64,000 nucleotides of DNA from Trinickia dabaoshanensis (lineage in GTDB: Bacteria; Pseudomonadota; Gammaproteobacteria; Burkholderiales; Burkholderiaceae), in the NCBI RefSeq assembly GCF_002879885.1, contig NZ_PNYA01000013.1, forward strand, positions 62,001-126,000, written 5' to 3'. Numbering within the stretch: the first letter of the stretch is position 1; the number at the start of each line of letters is the position of its first letter. Both the position numbers and the translations under genes were made by a program. Under the pieces are notes generated by a model, which worked only from the letters and a program-made list of their open reading frames with translations, was not told the origin of the DNA and ran no database searches. This document shows positions 29,101 through 40,200 of the stretch, piece by piece.

Positions 29101-29729
29101 TCGTCCACCGACATGAATTGGATCGGATGCGTGGCCACCACGGGCAACTTCAGGCTCGACGCGAGCGTGACCGCCTGCTGCACGTAGGCTTCGCCGCCCG
29201 GCTGGCCGTACCGTTGCAATTCGATGTAGAACGCATTCGGGAAATACGCGGCCCAGCGCTGCGCGTGCCGCATGGCCGCCTGCTCGTTACCCGCCGCGAG
29301 AGCGAGACCGATATCGCCCTGCTGAGCACCGGACAGCGCGATCAGCCCCTCGCTGAGCGGCGTATCGAGCCAGGCGGCATCGATTTCCGCGCGGCCGCGA
29401 TACTGATTCGTGAGCCACGCCTTCGTCAGCAATTCGCACAGATTGAGATAGCCGCGCCGATCCTTGACGAGCAAGAGCAAGCGCGAGGGCTTATCGCGAT
29501 CGTCGGGATTCATGACCCAGACGTCGCAGCCCGCGATCGGCTTCACGCCTTTGCCGCGGGCTTCCTTGTAAAACCGGACGAGACCGAACGCGTTGGCGAG
29601 ATCGGTCATGGCGAGCGCGCCCTGGCCGTCGTCGGCCGCGGCCTTGACGATGTCGTCAATGCGCACGATGCCGTCGGCGATCGAGAATTCGGAGTGGACG
29701 CGGAGATGGACGAAGCGGGGATCTGACAT
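26172..29729 (-). CDS. dnaE: DNA polymerase III alpha subunit
   Basis: A 1185-residue replicative polymerase catalytic subunit. The N-terminal PHP domain begins [23 protein letters not shown]. The polymerase domain has [24 protein letters not shown] near residues 350-373, the catalytic Asp pair in [10 protein letters not shown] near 397-406, and the finger region, followed by helix-hairpin-helix, an OB fold and the C-terminal tau-binding part. The start at the ATG complementary to 27-29 in 29727-29729 is preferred to a frame-open ATG 37 codons upstream. The 10-base gap to the GtrB-like gene downstream places dnaE at the head of an LPS-modification run. Confidence 0.97.
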   Translation of the reverse strand: MSDPRFVHLRVHSEFSIADGIVRIDDIVKAAADDGQGALAMTDLANAFGLVRFYKEARGKGVKPIAGCDVWVMNPDDRDKPSRLLLLVKDRRGYLNLCELLTKAWLTNQYRGRAEIDAAWLDTPLSEGLIALSGAQQGDIGLALAAGNEQAAMRHAQRWAAYFPNAFYIELQRYGQPGGEAYVQQAVTLASSLKLPVVATHPIQFMSVDDYTAHEARVCISEGDILANPRRPKRFTTEQRFCTQDEMAERFADIPSALANTVEIAKRCNLTLELGKPKLPLFPTPDGMSLDDYLVQLSKEGLEKRLAELFPDEAERSREREKYYQRLDFECGTIIKMGFPGYFLIVADFINWAKNNGVPVGPGRGSGAGSLVAYALGITDLDPLRYNLLFERFLNPERVSMPDFDIDFCQEGRDRVIQYVKGKYGADAVSQIATFGTMAAKAAVRDIGRVLDLGYNFTDGVAKLIPFKPGKHVTIADAMKEEPLLQERNDSEDEVRQLLELAQRVEGLTRNVGMHAGGVLIAPGKLTDFCPLYTQGDDGGVVSQYDKDDVEAVGLVKFDFLGLTTLTILDWAERYIRRLDPAKADWSLAQVPLDDPASFSILKKANTVAVFQLESRGMQGMLKDAQPDRFEDIIALVALYRPGPMDLIPSFCARKHGREVVEYPDPRVEPVLKETYGIMVYQEQVMQMAQIIGGYSLGGADLLRRAMGKKKPEEMAKHREIFAEGAAKNGLTREKSDEIFDLMEKFAGYGFNKSHAAAYALLAYFTAWLKAHHPAEFMAANMSLAMDDTDKVKILYEDCKTNGMAVLPPDINRSAYRFEPVAEADGKRSRTIRYGLGAVKGSGQNAIEEILRAREEGPFTDLFDFCARIDRRVVNRRTIEALIRAGAFDSIHENRAQLIASVPLAIEAAEQASANAMQAGLFDMGDAPSQGHELVDEPAWHDKRKLQEEKTALGFYLSGHLFDAYKDEVRRFARMKLADLKEGRDKLVAGIIASLRTQMTQRGKMLIALVDDGTGQCEVTVFNEQYEANKALFKEDELLVVQGQARNDAFTGGIRFTVDSVMDLERARSRYAQAVKVRMNGNADAAALKRVLEAHCAPRQEEQVPAAVAAGPAGGRGGRGGQGGFGDGGRQRAPVPTGLAVRIAYSTERAQGEITLGESWRVRPSDDLLVALRKEFDGTSVDIVY

Positions 29730-29916
29730 GGGCGATATTGTACATCCGGCCTTCGCTCGCACCGGTCGCGCAGGTGGCCAAGGACGAGTCGTCCGCAGTT
29801 TGCGGGATAATAGCGGTTTCGCCGCTCCGCGCCGCCCCACGAACGCGGCCGCCCCACGCCGGGGCGCCGTGCCACGGGCGCCCGTGCGCGCCGGCTCTTA
29901 TCATCGCAATATCATC

Positions 29917-30780
29917 ATGCGTATCGTCAATCTCGCCGCCTACCGCTTCGTCACGATCGACGCCATCGACACTTGGCGCCCGCTGCTCACCGAGCGGTGC
30001 GAGGCGCTCGGGCTGCGCGGCACCATCTTGCTGGCGCCCGAAGGCATCAACCTGTTCATCGCCGGCACGCCCGAGGCCGCGCGCGAATTCGTCGACTATC
30101 TGCGCGGCGACCCGCTCTTCGAGGGCAAATTCGCCGACTTGCAATTCAAGGAAAGCTTTTCTGAGACGCAGCCGTTCCGCCGCATGCTCGTCAAGCGCAA
30201 GCGGGAAATCATCACGATGAAAAAGCCCGCGATCCAGCCCGAACTGGGCCGCGCGCCCTCGGTCGACGCGCCCACGCTCAAGCGCTGGCTCGACGAAGGC
30301 CGCGACGACGAGGGTCGCCCCGTCGTGATGCTCGATACGCGCAACGCATTCGAAGTGGACGTCGGCACGTTCGAGGACGCGGTCGATTATCGAATCGCGA
30401 AATTCAGCGAGTTTCCGGCGCTGGTCGAGTCGCACCGCGGCGAATTCGACGGCAAGACCGTCGTCTCCTTCTGCACCGGCGGGATTCGCTGCGAAAAAGC
30501 GGCGATCCATATGAAAGAGGCCGGCATCGAGCACGTCTACCAACTCGAGGGCGGCATCCTCAAGTACTTCGAGGAAGTGGGCGGCGCGCATTATCGCGGC
30601 GAATGCTTCGTGTTCGACTATCGCACGGCGCTCAATCCCCGGCTCGAGCCGACCGAAACGGTCCAATGCTTCGGCTGCCGCGCCGTCGTGCCGCCCGAGG
30701 CACAGCGCTCGCCGCTTTATTCGCCCGGCAAGACGTGCCCCGCATGCCATCCGAACCGGGACGCAGCACGCGCGGCGTGA
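29917..30780 (+). CDS. trhO: tRNA uridine(34) hydroxylase, rhodanese family
   Basis: A 287-residue TrhO/YceA protein that makes 5-hydroxyuridine at tRNA position 34 with O2. The N-terminal domain has [18 protein letters not shown] near residue 37-54; the rhodanese domain carries [15 protein letters not shown] near residue 140-154 and the active Cys in [15 protein letters not shown] near residue 187-201. It ends with a Cys-rich tail (CFGCRAVV and CPACH near residue 249-281), likely a metal site. The TGA overlaps the GTG start proposed for gluQ (GTGA), so the two tRNA-modification genes appear coupled. No Shine-Dalgarno is visible before the ATG. Confidence 0.93.
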   Translation: MRIVNLAAYRFVTIDAIDTWRPLLTERCEALGLRGTILLAPEGINLFIAGTPEAAREFVDYLRGDPLFEGKFADLQFKESFSETQPFRRMLVKRKREIITMKKPAIQPELGRAPSVDAPTLKRWLDEGRDDEGRPVVMLDTRNAFEVDVGTFEDAVDYRIAKFSEFPALVESHRGEFDGKTVVSFCTGGIRCEKAAIHMKEAGIEHVYQLEGGILKYFEEVGGAHYRGECFVFDYRTALNPRLEPTETVQCFGCRAVVPPEAQRSPLYSPGKTCPACHPNRDAARAA

Positions 30781-31706
30781 TCGACGCGCCTCTCGCGGGG
30801 CAGATGCCGCCGCGGGCACCCTATCGCGGCCGATTCGCGCCCTCGCCCACGGGCCGGTTGCACGCGGGCTCGCTCGTCGGCGCACTCGCGAGCTATCTCG
30901 ATGCCCGTGCGCACGGCGGCACCTGGCTCGTCAGAATCGAGGATATCGACGGTCCGCGGACCGTGCCCGGCGCCGATCAGGCGATCATCCGAACGTTGGC
31001 GCGCTTCGGCATGCGAAGCGACGAGCCCCCCGTCTGGCAAAGCACGCGCACGGCGCGCTATGCGCAAGCGTTGGCGCAACTCGAGCAGGCCGGGCTCGTC
31101 TATCCATGCGGCTGCACCCGCAAGGAAATTGCCGATTCTTTGGCCAATGCCCATGCGCGCCACACGACGCTCGCGTATCCCGGCACCTGCCGGCTCGGGC
31201 TGCACGGCAAGCCGGCGCGCGCGTGGCGTCTGCGCGTACCGGACGGGCCGCGAGCCGTGATCACGTTCGAGGATCGCTGGCAGGGCCGGCAAACCCAAGA
31301 TCTCGCGCTCGAGGTGGGCGACTTCGTCCTCAAGCGCGCCGATGGGCAATGGGCCTATCAGCTTGCCGTCGTCGTAGACGATGCGCAGCAAGGCATCACG
31401 CACGTCGTGCGCGGCGCGGACCTGCTCGATTCGACGGCTCGTCAAATCTATTTGCAGCGCTGCCTAGGCGTGCCGACGCCCTCCTATCTGCATGTTCCGG
31501 TCGTGGCCAACGCGCAGGGAGAAAAGCTCAGTAAGCAAACGGGCGCGCGCGAACTGGACGCGGACGAACCGTTGCCGGCACTCGTCGCGGCGGCCCGGCA
31601 CCTTGGGCTTCAATTGCGCGAAGCGCACGCGTATCGATCGCTGGACGCGTTCTATACCGACGCGATCGCCGCTTGGGCCGAGCGATTCGTTCCAAGCGCG
31701 GCCTAG
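30777..31706 (+). CDS. gluQ: Glutamyl-Q tRNA(Asp) synthetase
   Basis: A protein of 309 residues if started at the GTG at 30777 (overlapping the trhO stop), or 300 from the ATG at 30804. It is a shortened glutamyl-tRNA synthetase without an anticodon-binding domain; the family attaches Glu to queuosine in tRNA(Asp). It shows [27 protein letters not shown] (HIGH-like motif), the zinc site [10 protein letters not shown] with a downstream YPGTC, and the KLSKQ loop near the C-terminus. It follows trhO with a 4-base overlap, so the two are probably co-expressed. Confidence 0.94.
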   Translation: MIDAPLAGQMPPRAPYRGRFAPSPTGRLHAGSLVGALASYLDARAHGGTWLVRIEDIDGPRTVPGADQAIIRTLARFGMRSDEPPVWQSTRTARYAQALAQLEQAGLVYPCGCTRKEIADSLANAHARHTTLAYPGTCRLGLHGKPARAWRLRVPDGPRAVITFEDRWQGRQTQDLALEVGDFVLKRADGQWAYQLAVVVDDAQQGITHVVRGADLLDSTARQIYLQRCLGVPTPSYLHVPVVANAQGEKLSKQTGARELDADEPLPALVAAARHLGLQLREAHAYRSLDAFYTDAIAAWAERFVPSAA

Positions 31707-31734
31707 CGCTCGCCGCGCGAGCGCCGGCCCGCGC

Positions 31735-32751
31735 TCAGCCGTCGCGGAAAATAAAACTGTAGGCACTCAACGCGGGCGCGCCGCCCAGATGCGCATACAG
31801 CACGCGCGAGCCCGGTGGGAATTCACCGCGGCGCACTTTGTCGATCATGCCGTGCATCGACTTGCCCTCATAGACCGGATCGGTCAGCATGCCCTCGTAA
31901 CGGGCGCATAGGCGGATCGCCTCGAGCGTGCCCTCGTTCGGCAGTCCGTATTCGGGACCGCCGTAGCGCGTGTCGAGCACGACATCGTCAGCGGAGATCG
32001 GACGCCCGAGACCGACGAGTTCGGCCGTATGTTCGGCGATGCGCGTGATCTGCGCACGCGTCGCCTCGGGCTTGGCGGATGCATCGATACCGATCACGCG
32101 ATCGCTGCGCCCGTCGGCCGCGAAGCCGACGACCATTCCCGCTTGGGTGCTGCCGGTGACCGAACACACGACGATGTAATCGAATTTGAATCCGAGCGCG
32201 GCTTCTTGCTCGCGCACTTCCTCGGCGAATCCGACGAAGCCGAGCCCGCCGAGCGGATGCTCCGAGCAGCCGGCGGGAATCGCATACGGTTTGCCGCCGG
32301 CTGCTCGCACGCTTTCGAGCGCGTCTTCCCAACTCTTGCGTATGCCGATATCGAACCCGTCGGGCACGAGGCGCACGTCGGCGCCGAGAATGCGCGACAG
32401 TTCGATGTTGCCGACGCGATCATAGACCGCGTCATAGTAGTTGACCCAGTTTTCCTGCACGAGCACGCACTTCATGCCTAGGTGCGCCGCGACCGCCGCC
32501 ACTTGCCGTGTCTGGTTCGATTGAATCCCGCCGATCGAGACGAGCGTGTCGCAGCCCTGCGCGATCGCTTCGGGCACGAGGTATTCGAGCTTGCGCGTTT
32601 TGTTGCCGCCGAACGCAAGACCGCTGTTGCAGTCTTCGCGCTTCGCGTAGAGCTCCACGCCGCCGCCCAGATGCGCGCTCAAGCGCTTGAGCGGCTGGAT
32701 CGGCGTGGGGCCGAATGTCAGCGGATAACGGGAAAATCGCTTCAGATTCAT
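31735..32751 (-). CDS. acdS: 1-aminocyclopropane-1-carboxylate deaminase
   Basis: A 338-residue PLP enzyme that cleaves ACC, the plant ethylene precursor, to ammonia and 2-oxobutyrate. The length matches the well-studied Pseudomonas enzyme. The Schiff-base Lys51 is in [13 protein letters not shown]. The segments [15 protein letters not shown] and [20 protein letters not shown] carry the Glu and Leu that separate true ACC deaminases from the related D-cysteine desulfhydrases. The ATG at 32749-32751 has GGAG upstream. It is transcribed away from an Lrp-type regulator, the usual arrangement for acdS/acdR. Confidence 0.94.
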   Translation of the reverse strand: MNLKRFSRYPLTFGPTPIQPLKRLSAHLGGGVELYAKREDCNSGLAFGGNKTRKLEYLVPEAIAQGCDTLVSIGGIQSNQTRQVAAVAAHLGMKCVLVQENWVNYYDAVYDRVGNIELSRILGADVRLVPDGFDIGIRKSWEDALESVRAAGGKPYAIPAGCSEHPLGGLGFVGFAEEVREQEAALGFKFDYIVVCSVTGSTQAGMVVGFAADGRSDRVIGIDASAKPEATRAQITRIAEHTAELVGLGRPISADDVVLDTRYGGPEYGLPNEGTLEAIRLCARYEGMLTDPVYEGKSMHGMIDKVRRGEFPPGSRVLYAHLGGAPALSAYSFIFRDG

Positions 32752-32935
32752 GGTGGCTCCGGTCGAGTCGAGTCGCATGGGCGGCGAGGCCGTCGCGGCC
32801 AGGCAGCGTGCGGGTTGAACACCGGGAAATGATAGGCAAGCGCGCGCGAAATGAGCTTGCGAAGTTTTATTGACTCCCTTACTTTTGATCGGCCGTCAGC
32901 GTGTTTCGATTAACGAACCTAGTCTCATATCGACC

Positions 32936-33505
32936 ATGTGCGCAACGAAATTGCGTCCCGATCAGCGTCGCGAGATGCCGCCCCCCCGTCCACGGGCCAC
33001 CGCCAAGGCGCCCAGCGAGCCGACTACGATCGATTCGCTTGCCCCCGCGCAACTCGACCGCATCGACCGGGCGATTCTCAAACAATTGCAGCGCGACGCG
33101 TCGATCTCGAACGTCGCGCTCGCCGATAAGGTCAAGCTCAGCGCACCCGCATGCCTGCGGCGCGTGGAGCGGCTGAAGTCGATGGGGTTGATCCGCGGCG
33201 TCGTTGCGCTACTGGAGCCGAAGGCCCTCGGGGCCGGCATGCTCGTCATCATCGGCATCGTGCTGGATCGATCGACGCCGGAGGCATTCGCCGCTTTCGA
33301 GCAAGCGGCTCGCAACGTTTCCGGGTGTATGGAGTGCCACGTGGTGACGGGCGAATTCGATTACTTCATGCTCGTACGCACCCGCGACAGCGAGAGCTTC
33401 AATCGGCTGCACGCCGAGCAATTGCTTTACCTGCCGGGCGTGCGGCAGGTTCGCTCGTTCATGGTACTCAAGGAGATTTTGTCGACGACGCAGTTTCCGA
33501 TTTGA
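32936..33505 (+). CDS. acdR: Lrp/AsnC-type regulator, probably AcdR
   Basis: An Lrp/AsnC transcriptional regulator. The helix-turn-helix lies at LDRIDRAILKQLQRDASISNVALADKVKLSAPACLRRVERL, with the sensing RAM domain afterwards (GAGMLVIIGIVLDRSTPEAFAAF and on). It sits head-to-head with acdS, 184 bases apart, and by family is the activator of acdS that responds to ACC. I give the ATG at 32936 (189 residues); a later ATG at 32975 and an earlier TTG at 32870 are possible, since none has a clear Shine-Dalgarno. About 40 residues precede the helix-turn-helix, longer than typical. Confidence 0.86.
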   Translation: MCATKLRPDQRREMPPPRPRATAKAPSEPTTIDSLAPAQLDRIDRAILKQLQRDASISNVALADKVKLSAPACLRRVERLKSMGLIRGVVALLEPKALGAGMLVIIGIVLDRSTPEAFAAFEQAARNVSGCMECHVVTGEFDYFMLVRTRDSESFNRLHAEQLLYLPGVRQVRSFMVLKEILSTTQFPI

Positions 33506-33575
33506 CAAGGCAGCGCAAGGGCGCGCCCGGCAATGAAAACGGCCCGCGTCCGACCAGCCGAAATCAGGACGAGGA

Positions 33576-35015
33576 TCAGGACGACGAACTATTTCGCCGC
33601 GGCATGCCGAACCCGCCCAGCAGTGCGGCCAGCGGCTGCTTCGGCGATTTGCTTTGCGGCGCTTCTTGCTTTTTCGCCTCTTCTTCCTTGCGCGCCGACG
33701 GGGACGGCTCGTACGGCTTCAGGAAGAAGTCGTCGACCGGTGCGTGATTCGCGCGATACGTCGTACGCTCGTGCGAGCCGGTGCGACGGCGCCCCGCACG
33801 CTCGTCACGCTCGCGTCGACCGTGCTCTTCGCGGCCGTGACGCACGGGGGTCTGCACGGTCAGCGTCTGCACTTGCAGCGGCTTTTTGATCAGTTTTTCG
33901 ATTTCGCCGAGCTGCTTGCGTTCGTTGGGGCTGCAAAGCGAAAGCGCATCGCCCGACGCGCCCGCTCGCCCCGTACGCCCGATGCGGTGCACGTAGTCTT
34001 CCGCATTGAACGGCAAATCGAAGTTGATGACGGCCGGCAATTCCGCGATGTCGAGCCCGCGCGCGGCCACGTCGGTGGCGACGAGCGCCTCGATCTCGCC
34101 GCGCTTGAATGCGTCGAGGGCCTGCATCCGCTCGTTCTGCGTCTTGTCGCCGTGGATCGCGGAGGCCACCACGCCGTCGCGCTCGAGCAGCCGCGCAAGC
34201 CGGCTCGCGCCGATCTTGCTGTTGCAAAACACGATGACCTGCTTGAGCCCACGCTCGCGAATCAGTTGCACGACAGCGCCTTGCTTGTCGCCCTCGGCCA
34301 CTTCGTAGACGATTTGCGTCACGTTCGTGGCCGTCGAGTTGCTGCGCGCCACCTCGATCGTCTGCGGGTTGCGCAGATAGGTGGAAGCGAGCTTCTTGAT
34401 TTCGCCCGAGAACGTTGCCGAGAAAAGCAGCGTCTGACGCTCCTTCGGCAACAGGTTCAGGATGCGCTGCAAGTCGGGCAAAAAGCCCATGTCGAGCATG
34501 CGGTCCGCCTCGTCGAGCACGAGAATCTGCACCTGCCCGAGATTGGCCGTCTTTTGTTGCACGTGATCGAGCAGGCGTCCCGGCGTTGCGATCAAAATCT
34601 CCACGCCGCGCCGAAGCTCGGCCGATTGCGGGTTCATGTCGACTCCGCCGAACACCACGGCGCTGCGCAGCGGCGTGTGTTTCGCGTACGACTGCACGTT
34701 CGCGGCGACTTGGTCGGCCAACTCGCGCGTGGGCGTGAGAATCAGCGCTCTCACGGGATGGCGCGCGGGCGAGGCACTCGTGCTCGCGGCCGGCAGCAGC
34801 CGCTGAATGATCGGCAGGGAGAAGCTCGCCGTCTTACCCGTTCCGGTTTGCGCGGCACCCATCACGTCGCGTCCCGCCAGCACGACCGGGATAGCCTCGG
34901 CCTGGATCGGCGTGGGCGTGGTGTAGCCTTGCTCGGTGACGGCCCGGAGAATCTCGGGGGCGAGGCCGAACTGGTCGAAAGTCGGAGTAGTAGGCGTGAC
35001 AGCGGGATCGGACAT
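33576..35015 (-). CDS. rhlE: ATP-dependent RNA helicase RhlE
   Basis: A 479-residue DEAD-box helicase. Motifs in order: FDQFGLAPEILRAVTEQGYTTPTPIQ (Q motif), AQTGTGKT (I), PTRELA (Ia), TPGRLLDH (Ib), DEADRMLDMGF (II), SATFS (III), and HRIGRTGRAG (VI). The core ends near residue 370; the remaining ~110 residues are charged and repetitive (Arg/Glu/His-rich, then Lys/Gln), as in RhlE. RhlE acts in ribosome maturation and RNA decay. The start at the ATG at 35013-35015 is chosen by family match (the upstream frame is open but not conserved). Confidence 0.94.
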   Translation of the reverse strand: MSDPAVTPTTPTFDQFGLAPEILRAVTEQGYTTPTPIQAEAIPVVLAGRDVMGAAQTGTGKTASFSLPIIQRLLPAASTSASPARHPVRALILTPTRELADQVAANVQSYAKHTPLRSAVVFGGVDMNPQSAELRRGVEILIATPGRLLDHVQQKTANLGQVQILVLDEADRMLDMGFLPDLQRILNLLPKERQTLLFSATFSGEIKKLASTYLRNPQTIEVARSNSTATNVTQIVYEVAEGDKQGAVVQLIRERGLKQVIVFCNSKIGASRLARLLERDGVVASAIHGDKTQNERMQALDAFKRGEIEALVATDVAARGLDIAELPAVINFDLPFNAEDYVHRIGRTGRAGASGDALSLCSPNERKQLGEIEKLIKKPLQVQTLTVQTPVRHGREEHGRRERDERAGRRRTGSHERTTYRANHAPVDDFFLKPYEPSPSARKEEEAKKQEAPQSKSPKQPLAALLGGFGMPRRNSSSS

Positions 35016-35298
35016 TGTGGCGTTCGCTAAAAGTGCGCCGCTAGGCGCTGCGTCGTTCGAGCGCGCGGCGGCGGCAACACAGCCGCTCGATGAGGTCGAC
35101 ATGAAGGCGGAGCCACGGCGAGTCTCGCGCTGCAGGACATCTGCCGAGGACCGCGCTTCGTGCGCGGCCGGCTCCAGCCGGCGGATATGCCACCGGAAAG
35201 GCCAGTATTGTAGCACCGCAAGCTTGCACGGGCCGTGCCTGCTCGTGGCCGGCCGCACACACGACCGGGATCGGCACCCGCGCGCGGGGTTCGAACGG

Positions 35299-36513
35299 TC
35301 AGCTTGCCGACACGGGCCGCACTGCCGCAGCGGCCGCCAACGCACGTTCGCGGGCCTCGTCGATACCCGACGCCGTCGCCACGGCCACGCCCATGCGCCG
35401 CTTCTTGAAGCTTTCGGGCTTGCCGAACAAACGAAGATCCGTATCCGGGACGGCCAGCGCCTCGCGCACGCCCTCGAACGCGATCCCGGCTTCGTCGAGC
35501 CCGCCGTAAATGACGGCCGACGCGCCCGGCGACAGCAAGGACGTATCGACCGGCAAACCCAGAATCGCGCGCGCGTGCAGTTCGAACTCCGAGAGGCGCT
35601 GCGAGCGCAACGTCACGAGCCCCGTATCGTGCGGGCGCGGGCTCACTTCCGAGAACCACACATCGTCGCCGCGCACGAACAGCTCGACGCCGAACACGCC
35701 GCGCCCGCCCAACGCGCCGGTGACGCGCTCGGCAATGTGCTTGGCACGCTCGAGCGCCGCGCCCGGCATCGGCTGAGGCTGCCACGACTGCACATAGTCG
35801 CCGTCCACCTGCAGGTGGCCGATCGGCTCGCAAAACGACGTGCGCACTTCCCCGCTCGCGGGGTCGACGGCGCGCACCGTCAGCAGAGTGATCTCATAGT
35901 CGAACGTGATGAAACCCTCGACGATGACGCGCCCGACGTTCACGCGCGCGCCGGCCGTCGCGTATTGCCAAGCGTGCTCGACATCGGCTTCGGAGCGCAC
36001 GACGGACTGGCCCTTGCCCGAGGACGACATCACGGGCTTGACCACGCAGGGGTAACCGATCCGCTCGACGGCCGCCTTGAACGACGCCGGCGAATCGGCG
36101 AACTCGTAAGGCGAGGTCGGCAATCCGAGCGTCTCGGCCGCCAGACGGCGGATGCCCTCCCGGTTCATCGTCAGTTGCGTCGCGCGCGCCGTGGGGATGA
36201 CTTCGGCGAGCCCCTGCGCCTCGATATCGGCAAGCGCGTCGGTGGCGATCGCCTCGATCTCGGGCACGATCAGATGCGGCCGTTCGGCTCGCACGAGCGC
36301 CTTGACGGCCTCGGCATCGGTCATGTCGATCGTATGCGCTCGATGCGCGACTTGATGGCCCGGCGCATTCGGATAGCGGTCGACGGCGATGACCTCCACC
36401 CCGAGCCGCTGCAACGCGATGATGACTTCCTTACCGAGCTCGCCCGCACCCAGCAGCATGACGCGCGTGGCGCAAGGCGAGAGCGGCGTCCCGATCCGTT
36501 GACCGATCTGCAT
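35299..36513 (-). CDS. purT: Formate-dependent phosphoribosylglycinamide formyltransferase
   Basis: A 404-residue ATP-grasp enzyme that adds formate to GAR, the third purine step, as an alternative to PurN. It shows [20 protein letters not shown] near residue 19-38, [12 protein letters not shown] near 84, [23 protein letters not shown] near 116-138, [14 protein letters not shown] near 159, [11 protein letters not shown] near 206 and [15 protein letters not shown] near residue 288. The length matches E. coli PurT (392). Its presence, with purD in the same window, shows a normal purine pathway. It stands alone on the minus strand. Confidence 0.96.
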   Translation of the reverse strand: MQIGQRIGTPLSPCATRVMLLGAGELGKEVIIALQRLGVEVIAVDRYPNAPGHQVAHRAHTIDMTDAEAVKALVRAERPHLIVPEIEAIATDALADIEAQGLAEVIPTARATQLTMNREGIRRLAAETLGLPTSPYEFADSPASFKAAVERIGYPCVVKPVMSSSGKGQSVVRSEADVEHAWQYATAGARVNVGRVIVEGFITFDYEITLLTVRAVDPASGEVRTSFCEPIGHLQVDGDYVQSWQPQPMPGAALERAKHIAERVTGALGGRGVFGVELFVRGDDVWFSEVSPRPHDTGLVTLRSQRLSEFELHARAILGLPVDTSLLSPGASAVIYGGLDEAGIAFEGVREALAVPDTDLRLFGKPESFKKRRMGVAVATASGIDEARERALAAAAAVRPVSAS

Positions 36514-36708
36514 GGCGAATCCCGTTGTGCGATAGAAGGAAAGAGGGCGATGTTAACACGCGCGAGGGCCCCATTTCGTACCGCGGATGCGGCGCTGCCC
36601 TCGCGCTCGCCGCTCGCGTGATACCCGTGTTGCGTACCTTGCTCGCTAGCGACGCCAGGAGTGCGTTACCCTTACGCCTTCGCCAGATTTAAATGAAGGT
36701 TCGGGGCC

Positions 36709-37248
36709 ATGTCGAATCCATTCGTTGCACCGGCGCGCGCACGCTCGCGCCGGCGCTTGCCGCCGTGCGCGCTCGCGCTTGCGGCCGCGTTCGCCGTCGC
36801 CGGCTGTGCGATGCCGACTCATCCGGATTCCGCAGCCGGACCGAGCAATCCGCTCAATCCTGCCGCCGTCCAATTGCTCGACGACACCCACTGGGTTCTA
36901 CAGAGCGCTCAAACGAGCGACGGGCGGTCCGCATTCGAGGTACCGGCCGACAAGACAGCCGTGCCGACGCTTGCGCTCGACGCTACGTCGGGCCAGCGCC
37001 TCGCGAGCGGTTTTTCGGGCTGCAATCGCTTTTCGGGGACCTATGCGTTGCGCGCGGGCGGGTTGACGTTCGGGCCGCTCGCCACGACGCGCCGGGCCTG
37101 CGGCGCCGATGCGGGCCGCTTGGAGCAGGCCTATCTCGCCGCGCTGTCACATATCGATACCACGCTCGTACAGATGCGTCCGCCGCAGCAGATGCGCATC
37201 GTCGCATCGAACGGCGTCACGCTGACCTTCGCGCGCGAAGGCCAATGA
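36709..37248 (+). CDS. META-domain lipoprotein (HslJ-like)
   Basis: A 179-residue secreted lipoprotein. The signal sequence has an Arg-rich N-region, a hydrophobic core ([13 protein letters not shown]), and Cys33 at the lipobox. The mature part carries a META domain, seen in [12 protein letters not shown] and the segment [34 protein letters not shown], with a conserved Cys pair. META domains occur in HslJ and related heat-shock or novobiocin-resistance proteins; the molecular role is unclear. It is followed 46 bases later by ftsK. Confidence 0.88.
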   Translation: MSNPFVAPARARSRRRLPPCALALAAAFAVAGCAMPTHPDSAAGPSNPLNPAAVQLLDDTHWVLQSAQTSDGRSAFEVPADKTAVPTLALDATSGQRLASGFSGCNRFSGTYALRAGGLTFGPLATTRRACGADAGRLEQAYLAALSHIDTTLVQMRPPQQMRIVASNGVTLTFAREGQ

Positions 37249-37294
37249 ACGGACCGGCGCTCGCTCGCCTTCCCAGAATGTCTCACCCTTTAGC

Positions 37295-40200
37295 ATGCAC
37301 ACGGTAGTTTTCAGCTGGTTCGGCGTCTCGGCCTTGTGGGTCATCCCGCTGGCATTGCGGCTCGCGATCGGAGCCATCATGCGTGACGCCGGTCGGCGCG
37401 GCACGATCCGGCTTTGGCTCGGCTTTGCCGGCGTCTTTGCCGGCAGCGGCGCGCTCGAAGCGGCACTCGCGCCCCATACGGGCAATGCGCTTGGGCATGC
37501 GCTCCTCGGCTTCGGCATGCGCGCGCTCGGGCGCGGCGCTTTCTTCGCAGCGCCCTTGCTGCTGCTGGCCGGATTGCCGTGGCTCATCGGCTTTTCCTGG
37601 CGCGATGCGCTGCGCTGGGCCGACCGCGCGTTCGGTCTCGGCCTGAACATCGGGCCCGGGGCGGCCGGCACGCGGGAAGACGAGCCGCGCGCGAGCCGTG
37701 GCGCGGTCAAAGGGTCGGTCATACGTGCGTCCACGGCAAACCCGATGGCGCCCAAGCAAACCGGCCGCTATGCGCGTCCCACGGTATGGCAGCCTCCCGC
37801 CAGCGCCGGCATCAAAACGCGCCCCGCCACGGGCACGCCCGTCGCGCCACGCGCCCTTGCGCGCGACGCTCGTGCGATCGACGTCAAACCGTTCGAGCCG
37901 TCGGCTGCCGCCCGGCCGGCATCGCCGATACCTTGGACTGGCGGCGACGCATCGCGTACGACGCGCACTACGCGCCCGCCCGTCAGCAACACCGCTCTTC
38001 CTACGCCCGCCGCGGGCAATCGCGCGCCGGCCGCTGCGGCTTCCGCGGGGGTGAATCGCCATGCCGCCGCGCCCGGCGTCGGGCCTCGAGCAGGCAATGG
38101 CGCGTTCGCGGCCGCCGCGGGGTATGCCGCGGCCCGCGCGTCGCAGGCGGCCGCAGGTGTCTCAGCCGCGTCCACCGCCGGAGCATCAGCGCCGCCGGCG
38201 GTCCCGGTCGCGGCCGTTCGAGACAGCCGTGCAGTCCAAGCCGCTGCAGCCGCTCGCAACCCGGCGGCGCCGCCCGCCGCGCAAACTTACGCGCCGGGGG
38301 TGGACGGGGCTGCGCCTGCGCCGTCGCAAGCAGAGCCCTCGCCGGGCGTACTCGAAACGCTGAAGGCGATCGAAGCGAACGCCGCGCAATGGACGGCGCT
38401 GGCGAGTTCGAGCCTAGCGCGTCGCGGAGTGGCCGCCACACCGCGGCCGAGCGTGCCCGAGCAGGAACCGGCGAGCGATACGCCGGCGGACGCCGCGCCG
38501 CAAGGCTCGAGGCAGCTCGGCGATGACGAATCTCCCGCGCACGCCCCGGTCGAGGTGCACTCGCCCGCGGATACCGCGCCGTCGATCGCAATTGAAGCGA
38601 CGACTGAACCGTCCGATGCGGCATCCGACGAGCCTACGCCATCGGCGCAAAGCGCGGCCGAAGGAGCCTTTGCGCCGAGCCCTGAAATGCACGCGCCGTC
38701 GACGGAACGCGCGCCGGACGACGAGCCGGAACATTCGACGGCGGCCGCGCCATGGAGCGAGGCGGACGAACCTTCCGAGGCGCACACGGACGCCGCCATC
38801 GAACCGCCGTGGCACGCGGCCCCCGCCGCTGGCACGCCGGACACCGTAGTACCGGCCGCGCGGGTGCCGCCGGTTCTTTTGGAACTGGCGTCCTCCCCGC
38901 TGCCTGAGCCGCTGCCAGCCATACCGGCGCCCGTGCCGGCGCCGGCGAGCGTCGAATCCGGCACGCGCACGCCGTTGCGAGGGCATGCCCCGACCGAGTT
39001 CATGTTCCAAGCGCCGGCCGCCTCGGCCGTCGAATTGCCGTCCCTCGATCTGCTCGAGCCGGCATCGAACGAAACCGAGGAAATCCCGGCCGAGCGCCTC
39101 GCGCAAACCGGACAGCTGATCGAGCAGCGCTTGCAGGAGTTCAAGGTACCCGTAGCTGTCGTCGGCGCCTCGGCGGGCCCGGTGATCACGCGCTTCGAAA
39201 TCGAGCCCGCGCTCGGCGTACGTGGCAGCCAAATCGTCGGCTTGATGAAGGACTTGTCGCGCGGGCTCGGTCTTACGTCGATCCGCGTCGTCGAAACGAT
39301 CCCCGGCAAAACGTGCATGGGGCTCGAGTTGCCGAACGCGAAGCGGCAAACGATCCGCCTATCGGAAATCCTCGAGGCCACCCCGTACCGGAACTCGGCC
39401 TCGAAGCTCACGCTCGCGATGGGCAAGGACATCACGGGGCACCCGATCGTCACCGATCTCGCGAAGGCGCCGCATATGCTCGTCGCCGGCACGACGGGCT
39501 CCGGGAAATCGGTCGCGATCAATGCGATGATCGTCTCGCTGCTCTACAAAGCCACGCCCGAGGAAGTGCGGCTGATCATGATCGACCCGAAGATGCTGGA
39601 ACTCTCCGTCTACGAAGGCATTCCGCATCTGCTGGCCCCTGTCGTCACCGACATGAAGCTCGCGGCCAACGCGTTGAACTGGTGCGTCGGCGAGATGGAA
39701 AAGCGCTATCGGCTAATGTCGGCGGTGGGCGTGCGCAATCTCGCCGGGTTCAATCAGAAGCTGCGCGATGCGCAGGCCGCGGGTAAAAAGATCGGCAACC
39801 CGTTCTCGCTCACGCCCGACGCGCCGGAGCCGCTCTCGCCCTTACCGCTGATCGTCGTCGTCATCGACGAGCTCGCCGACCTGATGATGGTGGCCGGCAA
39901 GAAGATCGAGGAGTTGATCGCGCGGCTCGCGCAAAAGGCGCGTGCGGCGGGCATTCATCTGATCTTGGCGACTCAGCGTCCGTCGGTGGACGTCATCACC
40001 GGGCTCATCAAAGCGAACATCCCGACACGGGTCGCCTTCCAAGTGTCCTCGAAGATCGACTCGCGCACGATTCTCGATCAGATGGGCGCGGAGTCGCTGC
40101 TCGGTCAAGGCGACATGCTGTTCCTGCCGCCCGGCACCGGTTACCCGCAACGCGTACACGGCGCGTTCGTCGCCGACGAGGAAGTGCATCGCGTCGTCGA

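Noticed and set aside
26115-29726. A 1203-codon plus-strand frame antisense to dnaE
   Set aside because: The composition mirrors the dnaE codons (GC-rich third positions), there is no family match or ribosome-binding site, and the minus-strand DnaE motifs are complete.
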